NCBI GenBank assembly: GCA_949285255.1
Contig: CASDXV010000008.1
Span: forward strand, 1 to 51,567
Direction of reading: 5' to 3'
DNA length: 51,567 nucleotides
DNA from: an uncultured bacterium
GTDB taxonomy: Bacteria; Cyanobacteriota; Vampirovibrionia; Gastranaerophilales; Gastranaerophilaceae
This document shows, piece by piece, positions 23,871-31,179 of this stretch. A program made the translations under genes and the position numbers. The notes beneath the pieces were generated by a model, which saw only the letters and a program-made list of their open reading frames with translations, did not search any database and was not told the origin of the DNA. Each line of letters starts with the position of its first letter. Position 1 is the stretch's first letter.

Positions 23871-24272
23871 TTATTCAACAGCTTTTGCAGAGGCTTCTGC
23901 TACTTCATCAGCAGCTCTTTCAGCGCCTTGGGCTAAATCTTCAGTCAAATCTTCTACTTCAGCAGTTCTTCTGCCAAATTTTTCTTTTATTGCATCAATA
24001 GCCTCATTTGCTTTTGCGCTAACTTTACTCCAAGCGTCACTATAGCCACTTTTTACGTAATTTACGATTTTTTTAAAACCTTTTCCTGCTTCTTCAGTAA
24101 CTTGTTCGCCTGCGATTTTTTTACCGTGCAGACCTGCTGCAACTGTTGTAGCTACCGCTGCTGCCGCAACAACGCCTGCTGCGATTGCTTTTTTGTTAAT
24201 TTTTTTACCTTCGCCTTCTGCACCACGGAATGCTTGTGCGTTAGAGAAAGAATTTACACCGTTAACTTGCAT
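23871..24272 (-). CDS. Small unknown protein with N-terminal AFRG motif and Ala-rich segment
   Basis: The ATG at 24272, preceded by AAAGGGA, gives 133 residues; a longer frame to 24314 has no ribosome site. The start MQVNGVNSFSNAQAFRG is followed by a basic patch, an Ala/Val hydrophobic stretch (about residues 31-48), then a helical region (GFKKIVNYVKSG..., AIDAIKEKF) and an acidic Glu/Ala tail with a coiled-coil look. The short hydrophobic stretch could insert in a membrane. It shares its plan with the next gene upstream (24457-24996). It has its own -10 (TATAAT, 24414-24409), a 130-nt leader and strong terminators on both sides. No function is known to me. Confidence 0.75.
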   Translation of the reverse strand: MQVNGVNSFSNAQAFRGAEGEGKKINKKAIAAGVVAAAAVATTVAAGLHGKKIAGEQVTEEAGKGFKKIVNYVKSGYSDAWSKVSAKANEAIDAIKEKFGRRTAEVEDLTEDLAQGAERAADEVAEASAKAVE

Positions 24273-24340
24273 ATATGTTCCCTTTCCAAATATTATCAAC
24301 TTACCTTCTGCCACTATAAGTCGTATGATTTTTTTAAATT

Positions 24341-24363
24341 GCTACCATGTCGCAGACATGAGC
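24341..24363 (-). promoter_or_regulatory. Hairpin in leader of the 23871-24272 gene
   Basis: CATGTC (24346-24351) and GACATG (24355-24360) pair around a 3-nt loop, with outer GCT/AGC closure. It lies in the about 130-nt leader between the -10 at 24414-24409 and the ATG at 24272. Confidence 0.4.
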
Positions 24364-24421
24364 ATTTTTTGTTACATATGTTTACAAAGAACAACCTAAC
24401 TTGAACATATTATAGCATAAA

Positions 24422-24453
24422 AAAATCCCCCGAGGAAGTACTCGGGGGATTTT
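24422..24453. terminator. Strong intrinsic terminator after the 24457-24996 gene
   Basis: A 13-bp perfect stem (24422-24434 with 24441-24453) has core CCCCCGAG/CTCGGGGG, a 6-nt loop and a T-run on the minus strand reading away from the gene's stop. The T-run also works on the plus strand. Confidence 0.93.
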
Positions 24454-24456
24454 TGT

Positions 24457-24996
24457 TTATTTGTTGAAATATTTACTGTAATCTGTTTCCCAAGGCTTTT
24501 TATTTTTAATTTCGTTAAGGATGTCGTTATAGGGTTTTAATACCGCCTCCTGGTAATTATTAACTACTTTTTCAACATATTCGTTTGATTGGGGTACTCT
24601 TATATTTTCCACTTCTTTCGCAGCTTGTTTTAAATTATTAGCATCTGCTGTATCCGGTTTAACATTTTTAATTTTATTGAGTATGGTTTTTCCTATTTCG
24701 CTAAAACCTGTTTTTAAATTTTTAAATATTGATGAATCTGCACCGTTTATGCCCTTACCTTTTTTAATTGCATAAATTGCACCGCCAACGGTTGCAATTG
24801 CAGCTCCAATTGCTAAAAGCGGATTTATGCCGCTATCTTTTTCTTGAGTTTCTTCTGTGCCATACATCGCAGATGTATTGTAGCCTTGAAAAGCTGTTGC
24901 ATCTGTTGTTGTGTAAGTATTGGCATAGTTGTTATTTAGCGCATATGGATTAGAATATGCGTAAGCGTTGTAACCTGTAATACCATTCATTGACAT
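24457..24996 (-). CDS. Small unknown protein with Tyr/Asn-rich start, AFQG motif and one membrane segment
   Basis: The 179-residue product starts at ATG 24996 behind AAGGAAGG. The first 45 residues are rich in Asn, Tyr, Ala and Thr (MSMNGITGYNAYAYSN..., then TAFQGYNTS). A hydrophobic segment follows near residues 58-78 (INPLLAIGAAIATVGGAIYAI) with basic KKGKG after it. The remainder is helical and charged. The layout (M..NG start, AF-x-G motif, hydrophobic segment, GF...I...I helix) matches the 133-residue neighbour, suggesting a shared export or assembly route or old paralogy. It is monocistronic between two terminators. No function is known to me. Confidence 0.78.
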   Translation of the reverse strand: MSMNGITGYNAYAYSNPYALNNNYANTYTTTDATAFQGYNTSAMYGTEETQEKDSGINPLLAIGAAIATVGGAIYAIKKGKGINGADSSIFKNLKTGFSEIGKTILNKIKNVKPDTADANNLKQAAKEVENIRVPQSNEYVEKVVNNYQEAVLKPYNDILNEIKNKKPWETDYSKYFNK

Positions 24997-25044
24997 AGTA
25001 AAACCTTCCTTCTATAAACCTAAACCTTCTATGTCTATATAAAA

Positions 25045-25075
25045 AAAATCCTGCCGCAGAAATTGACAGGATTTT
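25045..25075. terminator. Intrinsic terminator ending the rib-ser operon
   Basis: AAAATCCTG (25045-25053) pairs with CAGGATTTT (25067-25075), followed on the minus strand by a T-run. It lies 22 bp past the serA stop. Confidence 0.9.
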
Positions 25076-25097
25076 TATTTTTGTAAAGTTATGTTAA

Positions 25098-26708
25098 CTA
25101 TACGTTTAATTTAATGTAGCAAGATTCGTCTATGCCGTTAATCTTAGCGATTTTATCAAGAGTATTTTGTTCAACTGTATCATCAGTGTTTATAATCATT
25201 ATACTCTTTTCATCGCCCCTTATTTGTCCTTTAGCGTAAGATTTTTGAGCTACTTGCATGCGTGAAATATTTACGCCGTCATCTCCTAAAACCGTTGCTA
25301 CAGCTGCTATCATACCTGGTTTGTTTTCATGCGGTACAAGGAGCATATGTTTTTCGGGTTTAATTGAAGTATTGTAGTCGTTAATTTTTACTATTCTTTT
25401 GATATGTTTTGCAATCAGTGCACCCGAAACGCTTGTGCTGCCGCTTTCGGTGTTTAGTGTAACTGAAATTGAACCAATGTAGTCTGTTGATTGTTGAGAT
25501 TTTTTGGTTGAAATTTCTATACCTCTCTTTTTAGCTAAAAGCGGTGCGTTTACGTAGTTTACACCAACCAAGTTGTTTGATAATACGCCTTTTAAAATTG
25601 CCGTTTCAAGAGGTGAAGTATCAAGTTCTGCTAAAGTGCCTTTGACTTCAATTTCAATGGATTTTAAATTACCTTTTGAAATTTGTGAGGCCATTTGAGC
25701 TATGTTTTCTGAAATTGACATATAGTCTTTAACAGGTTCAAGTTTTTGAGGTTTAAGGGACGGAATATTTACGGCACTTGTAGCGTCTCCGCCTGTTAAG
25801 ACTGATACAACCTGATTTGCAACATCAAGTGCTACGTTAATTTGCGCTTCATCAGTACTTGCACCAAGGTGAGGTGTCAAGATAACATTTTTACCAAAGC
25901 CTAAAAGCACGTTATTTTGTATATTTTTTTCATCTTCATAAACATCAAGAGCGCATGATGCTACCTGACCTGACTCAAGCGCTTCTTTAAGAGCTGCTTC
26001 GTCAATAATACCGCCTCTTGCGCAGTTTACTATTCTTACACCTTTTTTCATTCTGTTTATTGTGTTTTTGTTAATCAAAGATGTTGTTTCTTTGGTTTTT
26101 GGTGTATGAATAGTTATAAAATCGCACTGTCCCCAGAAATCATCCAAGTGCTCAACATATTTTGCACCCATGCTCTCAACTGCTTCACGAGATGTATAAG
26201 GGTCAAATACAACAATTTTCATGCCCAAAGCAAGTGCAACCTGAGCCACATGGTGACCGATTTTACCAAGTCCTATAACACCTAAAGTTTTATCAAAGAC
26301 TTCAACACCCGTGAATTTTGAGCGTTCCCATTTGCCTTCTTTTACTGATTTAACAGCTTCAGGGATGTTGCGAGCCATTGCAAGCATCATAGCTACAGTA
26401 TGCTCTGCCGCTGCGTTTGTATTGCCGTCAGGAGAATTTACAACAATAATACCGTTAGATGTTGCGGCATCAAGGTCAATGTTATCTACTCCAACGCCTG
26501 CCCTGCCTATAATTTTTAAGTTTCTACCCGCTTCAATAATTTTTGCGGTGACTTTTGTTTGGCTTCTGACCAAAAGTGCATCATATTCGCCGATTATTTT
26601 GCACAATTCATCTTCTTCCATGGTAGGAAGATTATCAACATGAGCTGCTTTTTCAACTATTTTAACTGCAGCTTCGTTAATTTTATCCGTAATTAAAACT
26701 TTTGCCAT
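25098..26708 (-). CDS. serA: D-3-phosphoglycerate dehydrogenase
   Basis: SerA oxidises 3-phosphoglycerate with NAD, the first step of serine synthesis. The 536-residue long form has a substrate/NAD core (VIGLGKIGHHVA, RIVNCARGGIIDEAAL, ILTPHLGASTDEAQ with the catalytic Arg, Glu and His), the intervening ASB-type domain and a C-terminal ACT domain (HMLLVPHENKPGMIAAVATVLG...NISRMQV) for serine feedback. AAGGA precedes the ATG. It lies 11 bp after an aminotransferase that likely supplies the second step. Confidence 0.97.
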   Translation of the reverse strand: MAKVLITDKINEAAVKIVEKAAHVDNLPTMEEDELCKIIGEYDALLVRSQTKVTAKIIEAGRNLKIIGRAGVGVDNIDLDAATSNGIIVVNSPDGNTNAAAEHTVAMMLAMARNIPEAVKSVKEGKWERSKFTGVEVFDKTLGVIGLGKIGHHVAQVALALGMKIVVFDPYTSREAVESMGAKYVEHLDDFWGQCDFITIHTPKTKETTSLINKNTINRMKKGVRIVNCARGGIIDEAALKEALESGQVASCALDVYEDEKNIQNNVLLGFGKNVILTPHLGASTDEAQINVALDVANQVVSVLTGGDATSAVNIPSLKPQKLEPVKDYMSISENIAQMASQISKGNLKSIEIEVKGTLAELDTSPLETAILKGVLSNNLVGVNYVNAPLLAKKRGIEISTKKSQQSTDYIGSISVTLNTESGSTSVSGALIAKHIKRIVKINDYNTSIKPEKHMLLVPHENKPGMIAAVATVLGDDGVNISRMQVAQKSYAKGQIRGDEKSIMIINTDDTVEQNTLDKIAKINGIDESCYIKLNV

Positions 26709-26719
26709 GTTATTTTTCC

Positions 26720-27820
26720 TTACTTTTTAAGTTTATCAATGGTAGCTTTTAAGCTTGCAAGTGCTGTTAAAACGTCACGCTCCGTTACAAAGCCCAATGT
26801 ACCCATTCTGAAGATTTTGTCTTTAAGGTCGTTTTGACCGTTTGCTACAACTATGTTGTAATCTTCTTTAAGAGTTTTTCTGATGTCAGGTACACTTACG
26901 CCTTCAGGAGGCAGAACCGATGTAATTGCCCAGCTTGCAATTGATTCATCCTCAACAAAAAGTTTAAGACCCATATCTTTTAAGCCTTTCCTTAAAAGCT
27001 GTGCGTTGTGTTTGTGGCGGGCAAAGATGTTATCAAGCCCTTCTTCTCTCATCATTTCAAGAGCACAGTCAAGCGCTATAAAAAGATTAACAGCAGGGGT
27101 CCAAGGGGTTGTATCTTTGTCTAAATTCTTTTTGTAATCGTCCCAGTTAAAGTAGAAACTCGGGTATTTGCATTGTTTGTGAAGTTCCCATGCTCTATCG
27201 TTTGCAACAAGGAATGCAAGTCCGGGGGGAATCATAAAGCCTTTTTGAGAACCTGAAATAAGAACATCTATACCCCATTCATCCATTTTGCAATCTAGCG
27301 CGCCGATTGATGTAATACCGTCTACAACAGATACTGCACCGTGTTCGCGGATAATTTTTGCAAGTTCTTTTACAGGGTTTGTCACACCTGTAGATGTTTC
27401 GTTGTGAGTAAGTGTTACTACTTTAATTTCTTTATTTACATCGGCATCAAGAACTTTTTTGAGTTCATTCGGGTCAATTGCCTTACCGTATGGAACTTCA
27501 AGTTTTTCAACAACTGCTCCTCGCATAGCGGCAATTTTTGCCCAGCGTGCACCAAAGTTACCGATAACAAGAGATAAAATCTTATCGCCAACGCTTACAA
27601 GGTTAGACATAGCGGATTCCATTGCCCCTGTGCCTGATGAAGTGTAAATTTGAACATCATGTTTTGTTTGAAATACCCATTTAAGGTTTTCTTCCACTCT
27701 TCTTACGACCTTAGAAAACTCTGAACTTCTGTGTCCGATAGGGTGTTTTGCCATAGCTAAAAGTACGCTCTCGGGAACCGGCGTAGGCCCCGGAATCATT
27801 AAAAAATCTTTGTCTTTCAT
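26720..27820 (-). CDS. Class V aminotransferase (serine-pyruvate/alanine-glyoxylate type)
   Basis: This is a pyridoxal-phosphate enzyme of 366 residues. The family signatures are IPGPTPVPESVLLAMA at the start, IYTSSGTGAMESAM, VVTLTHNETSTGVTNPV, SVVDGITSIG and the PLP-binding Lys in ISGSQKGFMIPPGLAF near residue 195. Enzymes of this branch interconvert serine/alanine with glyoxylate/pyruvate. Directly before serA in one transcript, it most likely acts on the phosphohydroxypyruvate made by SerA (a SerC stand-in), as proposed in some archaea and cyanobacteria. A glyoxylate role is the alternative. AAAGGA precedes the ATG. Confidence 0.92.
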   Translation of the reverse strand: MKDKDFLMIPGPTPVPESVLLAMAKHPIGHRSSEFSKVVRRVEENLKWVFQTKHDVQIYTSSGTGAMESAMSNLVSVGDKILSLVIGNFGARWAKIAAMRGAVVEKLEVPYGKAIDPNELKKVLDADVNKEIKVVTLTHNETSTGVTNPVKELAKIIREHGAVSVVDGITSIGALDCKMDEWGIDVLISGSQKGFMIPPGLAFLVANDRAWELHKQCKYPSFYFNWDDYKKNLDKDTTPWTPAVNLFIALDCALEMMREEGLDNIFARHKHNAQLLRKGLKDMGLKLFVEDESIASWAITSVLPPEGVSVPDIRKTLKEDYNIVVANGQNDLKDKIFRMGTLGFVTERDVLTALASLKATIDKLKK

Positions 27821-27831
27821 CTTCTCTTCCT

Positions 27832-28827
27832 TTATAAATCTATACTACTATCAATACTTTTTGGTAAATAAGCCTGAGGGTAGCTGTACGATCGAACAAA
27901 GCCAGCGTCCTCGTACATTTTAACAGCATGAGAGTTGTCAAGGTCAACGCTTGCATTAATTTCTGTTAGATTTACAAGACCTGACTGGTTCAGTTTAACA
28001 ACATCGCCGACTACTGATTTTAATAGCAGTTTAGACAGCCCCATGCCGCGGTGTTCTTTTAAAATACCCACAAGCGGAATGTTGCCGATACTATCGCCCG
28101 TTACATTTGACAGGCAAAAGCCGATAAGCTTGTTTTCATGTAATAAAACTTTTGAAGAGTGTGACAAAAATCTGCCATAGACTGATTTTGTGATTTTTTC
28201 CACTATATCTTTGCAGCCTTCAATAGAACCAAATCTGATGTCAAAATTAATATCAGTTGATTCATCAAAGCTTCTTAAAATAACCCCTGCCAGCTCGTCT
28301 GCGTAAATGTCGCTGTAGGGAACAATTTTATAGCCTATTGGAATAGAGTATAAATTAAGCTGCTCAATTTCTTTTATAAGTCTTTTGTTATTAATATCAA
28401 AGACCATAACACCTAAATCAACAAACTTAAAACCAAATGACGCTGCTCTGTCACGATAATCCGTCTGTACGCCAAGCATCGGATAGCTTACAAGAGCTTG
28501 TTTTCTTCTCTGTGTCGTTTCAAGCATGAAGTTCTCCATAAGGGCGTCACGTTTGTCGTTTATGTTTTCATTTCCTAAAATATGGATTAAAAAGAGTTCT
28601 ATAACATTGCTTGTTGCGCAAGAGTATGCTAAAAACCCCGTTGGTATGTCATCCTCAAGCAAAATAATGCAGTTTATAAGTTTTTTTGTGAAATATTCAA
28701 TAAACTCGTCATAATTAAGGGGCTCTATTTCAAATTTGTAGTTTTGAGCGCATTTTGTTCTAAAGTCGTTATACACGCCTGCAAAAATCTTAAAATATTT
28801 TTCACTCAAAACCCGAGTTTGATACAT
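27832..28827 (-). CDS. GNAT-family N-acetyltransferase, probably two-domain
   Basis: The 331-residue protein has a C-terminal GNAT domain (about residues 165-320). It has the acetyl-CoA motif GILKEHRGMGLSKLLL and the ending LTEINASVDLDNSHAVKMYEDAGFVR, with the usual Asn and Tyr. The N-terminal half (about 1-155) has the outline of a second, degenerate GNAT fold (IILLEDDIPTGFLAYSC...). The substrate is unknown. It lies between ribBA and the aminotransferase with short gaps and AAGGA before its ATG, so it is part of the rib-ser operon. Confidence 0.85.
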   Translation of the reverse strand: MYQTRVLSEKYFKIFAGVYNDFRTKCAQNYKFEIEPLNYDEFIEYFTKKLINCIILLEDDIPTGFLAYSCATSNVIELFLIHILGNENINDKRDALMENFMLETTQRRKQALVSYPMLGVQTDYRDRAASFGFKFVDLGVMVFDINNKRLIKEIEQLNLYSIPIGYKIVPYSDIYADELAGVILRSFDESTDINFDIRFGSIEGCKDIVEKITKSVYGRFLSHSSKVLLHENKLIGFCLSNVTGDSIGNIPLVGILKEHRGMGLSKLLLKSVVGDVVKLNQSGLVNLTEINASVDLDNSHAVKMYEDAGFVRSYSYPQAYLPKSIDSSIDL

Positions 28828-28843
28828 TCCGAACTTTCCTTAA

Positions 28844-30085
28844 TTAATTTGTAGCAATTATATCACAGTGGCATTCTGATATCAAATGGTGCATTTTTTC
28901 TTTTTTTGTCATAATGTAACGCTCGTTAAATTTATTGATATCAGGCGTTATAGCCACTCTTTCGTTAATCTCTATTCCATAACCTTTAAGGGCAACTATT
29001 TTTGTGGGGTTATTTGTAATGAGATTTATTTTTTTATAACCCAAGTCATATAAAATCTGAGCACCTGTGCCGTAGTTTCTCATATCGCTTTTAAACCCGA
29101 GCGAGATGTTTGCTTCTATTGTGTCTTGACCCTTATCTTGAAGAGCATATGCTTTTAGCTTGTTTACAAGTCCTATGCCGCGGCCCTCGTGGTCTAATAT
29201 ATATACAAGAGCGCCCTTGCCGTATTCGTTAATCATGCTAAGAGATGAGTGCAATTGCTGATTACAGTCGCATTTAAGACTATGGAAAACATCCCCTGTC
29301 AGGCAGCAGGAGTGCATTCTAACAAGTGGAATTTTATCTGTGCCATCATCTTTAACAAGAGCTACATGTTCTTTTTTGGTAAGTTCATCAATATAGCCGT
29401 AAATTTCAAATTCACCAAAAATAGTCTGCAGCTTTGTTTTTATCTCTCTTTTAACAAATCTTTCTTTTTTAAGCCTGTATTCAATTAACTGAGCTACGGT
29501 TATAAATTTTAAATCGTGTTTTTTTGCAAATTCTACAAGGTCGTCACGGCGTGCCATTGTGCCGTCTTCTTTCATTATTTCACACATAACTGCAGATGGT
29601 TCAAGACCTGCAAGACGGGCAAGGTCAACACCTGCTTCAGTGTGTCCCGTGCGCTTTAGGACTCCGCCTTTTCTTGCAATAATCGGGAAAATATGTCCCG
29701 GGCGTCTTAAATCCTCAGGTTTTGTGTCGTTTGCAAGAATAACCTCAACCGTTTTTGCTCTGTCATAAGCACTTATGCCTGTAGTTACACCGTATTTCGG
29801 GTCAGCATCCACACTTTGAGTAAAATTTGTACCTTTAACGTCGGTATTGTGCTCAACCATAGGATTTATGCCTGCTTTTTTAGCAATTTTCTCATTTATT
29901 GCAAGACAAACAAGCCCCCTGCATTCTTTTGCCATAAAGTTAATAACCTCAGGAGTTACAAAAGAAGCAGGAAACAGTAGGTCGCCTTCATTTTCTCTGT
30001 CTTCATCATCCGCAACGATAACACCTTTGCCGTTTTTGAAGTCTTCAATAGCCTCTTCTATAGTATTAAAGATTATTTCACTCAT
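28844..30085 (-). CDS. ribBA: Bifunctional DHBP synthase / GTP cyclohydrolase II RibBA
   Basis: RibBA makes both riboflavin precursors: 3,4-dihydroxybutanone phosphate from ribulose 5-phosphate, and the pyrimidine from GTP. The 413-residue fusion has the RibB half (residues 1-205: VIVADDEDRENEGDL, GRRPGHIFP-like DLRRPGHIFPIIAR, RTGHTEAGVDL). The RibA half has the zinc cysteines in HSCCLTGDVFHSLKCDC and DHEGRGIGLVNKLKAYALQD. Both active sites look intact. GGGGG before the ATG is an unusually G-rich ribosome site. ribE is 27 bp upstream. ribD and ribH are not in the window. Confidence 0.97.
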   Translation of the reverse strand: MSEIIFNTIEEAIEDFKNGKGVIVADDEDRENEGDLLFPASFVTPEVINFMAKECRGLVCLAINEKIAKKAGINPMVEHNTDVKGTNFTQSVDADPKYGVTTGISAYDRAKTVEVILANDTKPEDLRRPGHIFPIIARKGGVLKRTGHTEAGVDLARLAGLEPSAVMCEIMKEDGTMARRDDLVEFAKKHDLKFITVAQLIEYRLKKERFVKREIKTKLQTIFGEFEIYGYIDELTKKEHVALVKDDGTDKIPLVRMHSCCLTGDVFHSLKCDCNQQLHSSLSMINEYGKGALVYILDHEGRGIGLVNKLKAYALQDKGQDTIEANISLGFKSDMRNYGTGAQILYDLGYKKINLITNNPTKIVALKGYGIEINERVAITPDINKFNERYIMTKKEKMHHLISECHCDIIATN

Positions 30086-30112
30086 TTTTAAATATCCCCC
30101 CGAAAAGAATTT

Positions 30113-30742
30113 TTAAAAGCCGTTTTCCCTCAAAAATTCCTCGCTAAGTTTGCTTGTTTTATTATCTTTTGCTGACAAAAATTTTTCAATATATTTTGCA
30201 AAAATGTCATTTTCTATGTTTACAAAATCACCTTTTTTGAGGTATTTAAGGTTAGTGTTCTCAAGTGTTTGAGGAATAAGTGCTACGCAAAAAGAGTTTT
30301 CACTAACGTCTGAAACCGTAAGGCTTACCCCGTTTATTGCAACAGAGCCTTTTTTAACAATGTATTTTGTATCGTATTCAAATTCAAAAATCTCTGCTTC
30401 GCCGTCGTTTGTTTTGCCCATAAATCTTGCACATCCGTCAATGTGCCCTTGAACTATATGCCCATCCAGCCTCGAGTTTACAAGCATAGCTCTTTCAAGA
30501 TTAACAGGCTCGCCTGTTTTTAAAGATTTTAAATTTGTCCTTAAAAGGCTTTCTCTCATTGTAAAAACGCTAAAAGTCTTTGAAGTCTTTTCTGTTACTG
30601 ACTGACACGCTCCGTTAATTGCAACGGAGTCTTTTATTTTCAGCTCATCACAAAAAGACGCCTCAATCTCAAGGATTTTTCCGCCGTTTTTGTCTTTTAT
30701 GGATTTAACCGTTCCTATTTGTTCAATGAGTCCTGTAAACAT
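30113..30742 (-). CDS. ribE: Riboflavin synthase alpha chain
   Basis: RibE dismutates two lumazines to riboflavin. The 209-residue product has the two internal beta-barrel repeats (MFTGLIEQIGTV..., and again HIVQGHIDG...), the DSVAINGACQSVTE and GSVAINGVSLTVSDV pair, and a charged C-tail. It is first in the operon. There is no ribosome site; an extended -10 ends six bases before the ATG, suggesting a leaderless mRNA. The short upstream gap has no room for an FMN riboswitch. Confidence 0.96.
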   Translation of the reverse strand: MFTGLIEQIGTVKSIKDKNGGKILEIEASFCDELKIKDSVAINGACQSVTEKTSKTFSVFTMRESLLRTNLKSLKTGEPVNLERAMLVNSRLDGHIVQGHIDGCARFMGKTNDGEAEIFEFEYDTKYIVKKGSVAINGVSLTVSDVSENSFCVALIPQTLENTNLKYLKKGDFVNIENDIFAKYIEKFLSAKDNKTSKLSEEFLRENGF

Positions 30743-30748
30743 AATAAA

Positions 30749-30757
30749 ATTTTACCA
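30749..30757 (-). promoter_or_regulatory. Extended -10 for ribE, leaderless start
   Basis: On the minus strand TGG-TAAAAT (30757-30749) ends six bases before the ribE ATG at 30742. The TG one base before the hexamer matches the extended -10 class. Confidence 0.5.
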
Positions 30758-30766
30758 CAAAAATAA

Positions 30767-30805
30767 AAAACACAGAGGGGGTTGCTTTCGCTTTCTCTGT
30801 GTTTT
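30767..30805. terminator. Intrinsic terminator after the 30830-31012 gene
   Basis: AAAACACAGAG (30767-30777) pairs with CTCTGTGTTTT (30795-30805), an 11-bp perfect stem. On the minus strand a T-rich run follows, just upstream of the ribE promoter. Confidence 0.9.
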
Positions 30806-30829
30806 ATAGGGTGTTGTTAATTACTTCGG

Positions 30830-31012
30830 TTAGGCCAATACATCAAGTTTTTGCCCGTTGACGCTAACTTCGCGTCCGCCGCAGCAGTTGATGTTAAGTT
30901 TTTCTCCTTTTTCAAATCTGTTCATAGCGCTTTGGTATTTTTTTGCAGCACCAAATGTAACAGGTTTTGAACATTGAGTTTTTGAGGCTATTGCCTGAAT
31001 GGGTTTAATCAT
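30830..31012 (-). CDS. Small unknown protein with TFGA motif and CCGG
   Basis: The 60-residue product has a Lys-rich first half with PVTFGAAKKY at about residues 17-26 and a second half containing NINCCGGREVSVNGQKL. There is no membrane segment or signal peptide. Support for a real gene: a near-consensus promoter (31111-31083), an AGGG site, a strong terminator past the stop, and isolation between two larger operons. The N-terminal F-x-G/A element resembles the AFRG and AFQG elements of the proteins at 23871 and 24457. The vicinal Cys pair could bind metal or be redox active. No family is recognised. Confidence 0.72.
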   Translation of the reverse strand: MIKPIQAIASKTQCSKPVTFGAAKKYQSAMNRFEKGEKLNINCCGGREVSVNGQKLDVLA

Positions 31013-31082
31013 TGTATATCCCTACCCTTCCTCACGCCCCGAGGGTTGTTATTACATCGGTTTGTGCCTTCAACGGATTTTT

Positions 31083-31111
31083 ATTTTATAACTCTAAAAT
31101 ATTGATGTCAA
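31083..31111 (-). promoter_or_regulatory. Near-consensus promoter for the 60-residue protein
   Basis: On the minus strand a perfect TTGACA (31111-31106), a 17-nt spacer and TAAAAT (31088-31083) form the best promoter in the window. The predicted leader of about 64 nt can form CCTC/GAGG (within 31030-31045). Confidence 0.7.
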
Positions 31112-31166
31112 GGGTAGAATGTAAATTTTTATATTATCTTTATATTTTTTTAAATGTTGTTTGTTT

Positions 31167-31172
31167 TATAAT
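31167..31172 (+). promoter_or_regulatory. -10 box 7 nt before der ATG (leaderless start)
   Basis: A perfect TATAAT (31167-31172) ends seven bases before the ATG at 31180, with no ribosome site between them. The -35 region is a T-run. Confidence 0.5.
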
Positions 31173-31179
31173 TTAGTTT

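Noticed and set aside
30743-30829. FMN riboswitch before ribE
   Set aside because: Only about 87 bp separates ribE from the next gene, it is filled by a terminator, and no riboswitch core is seen.
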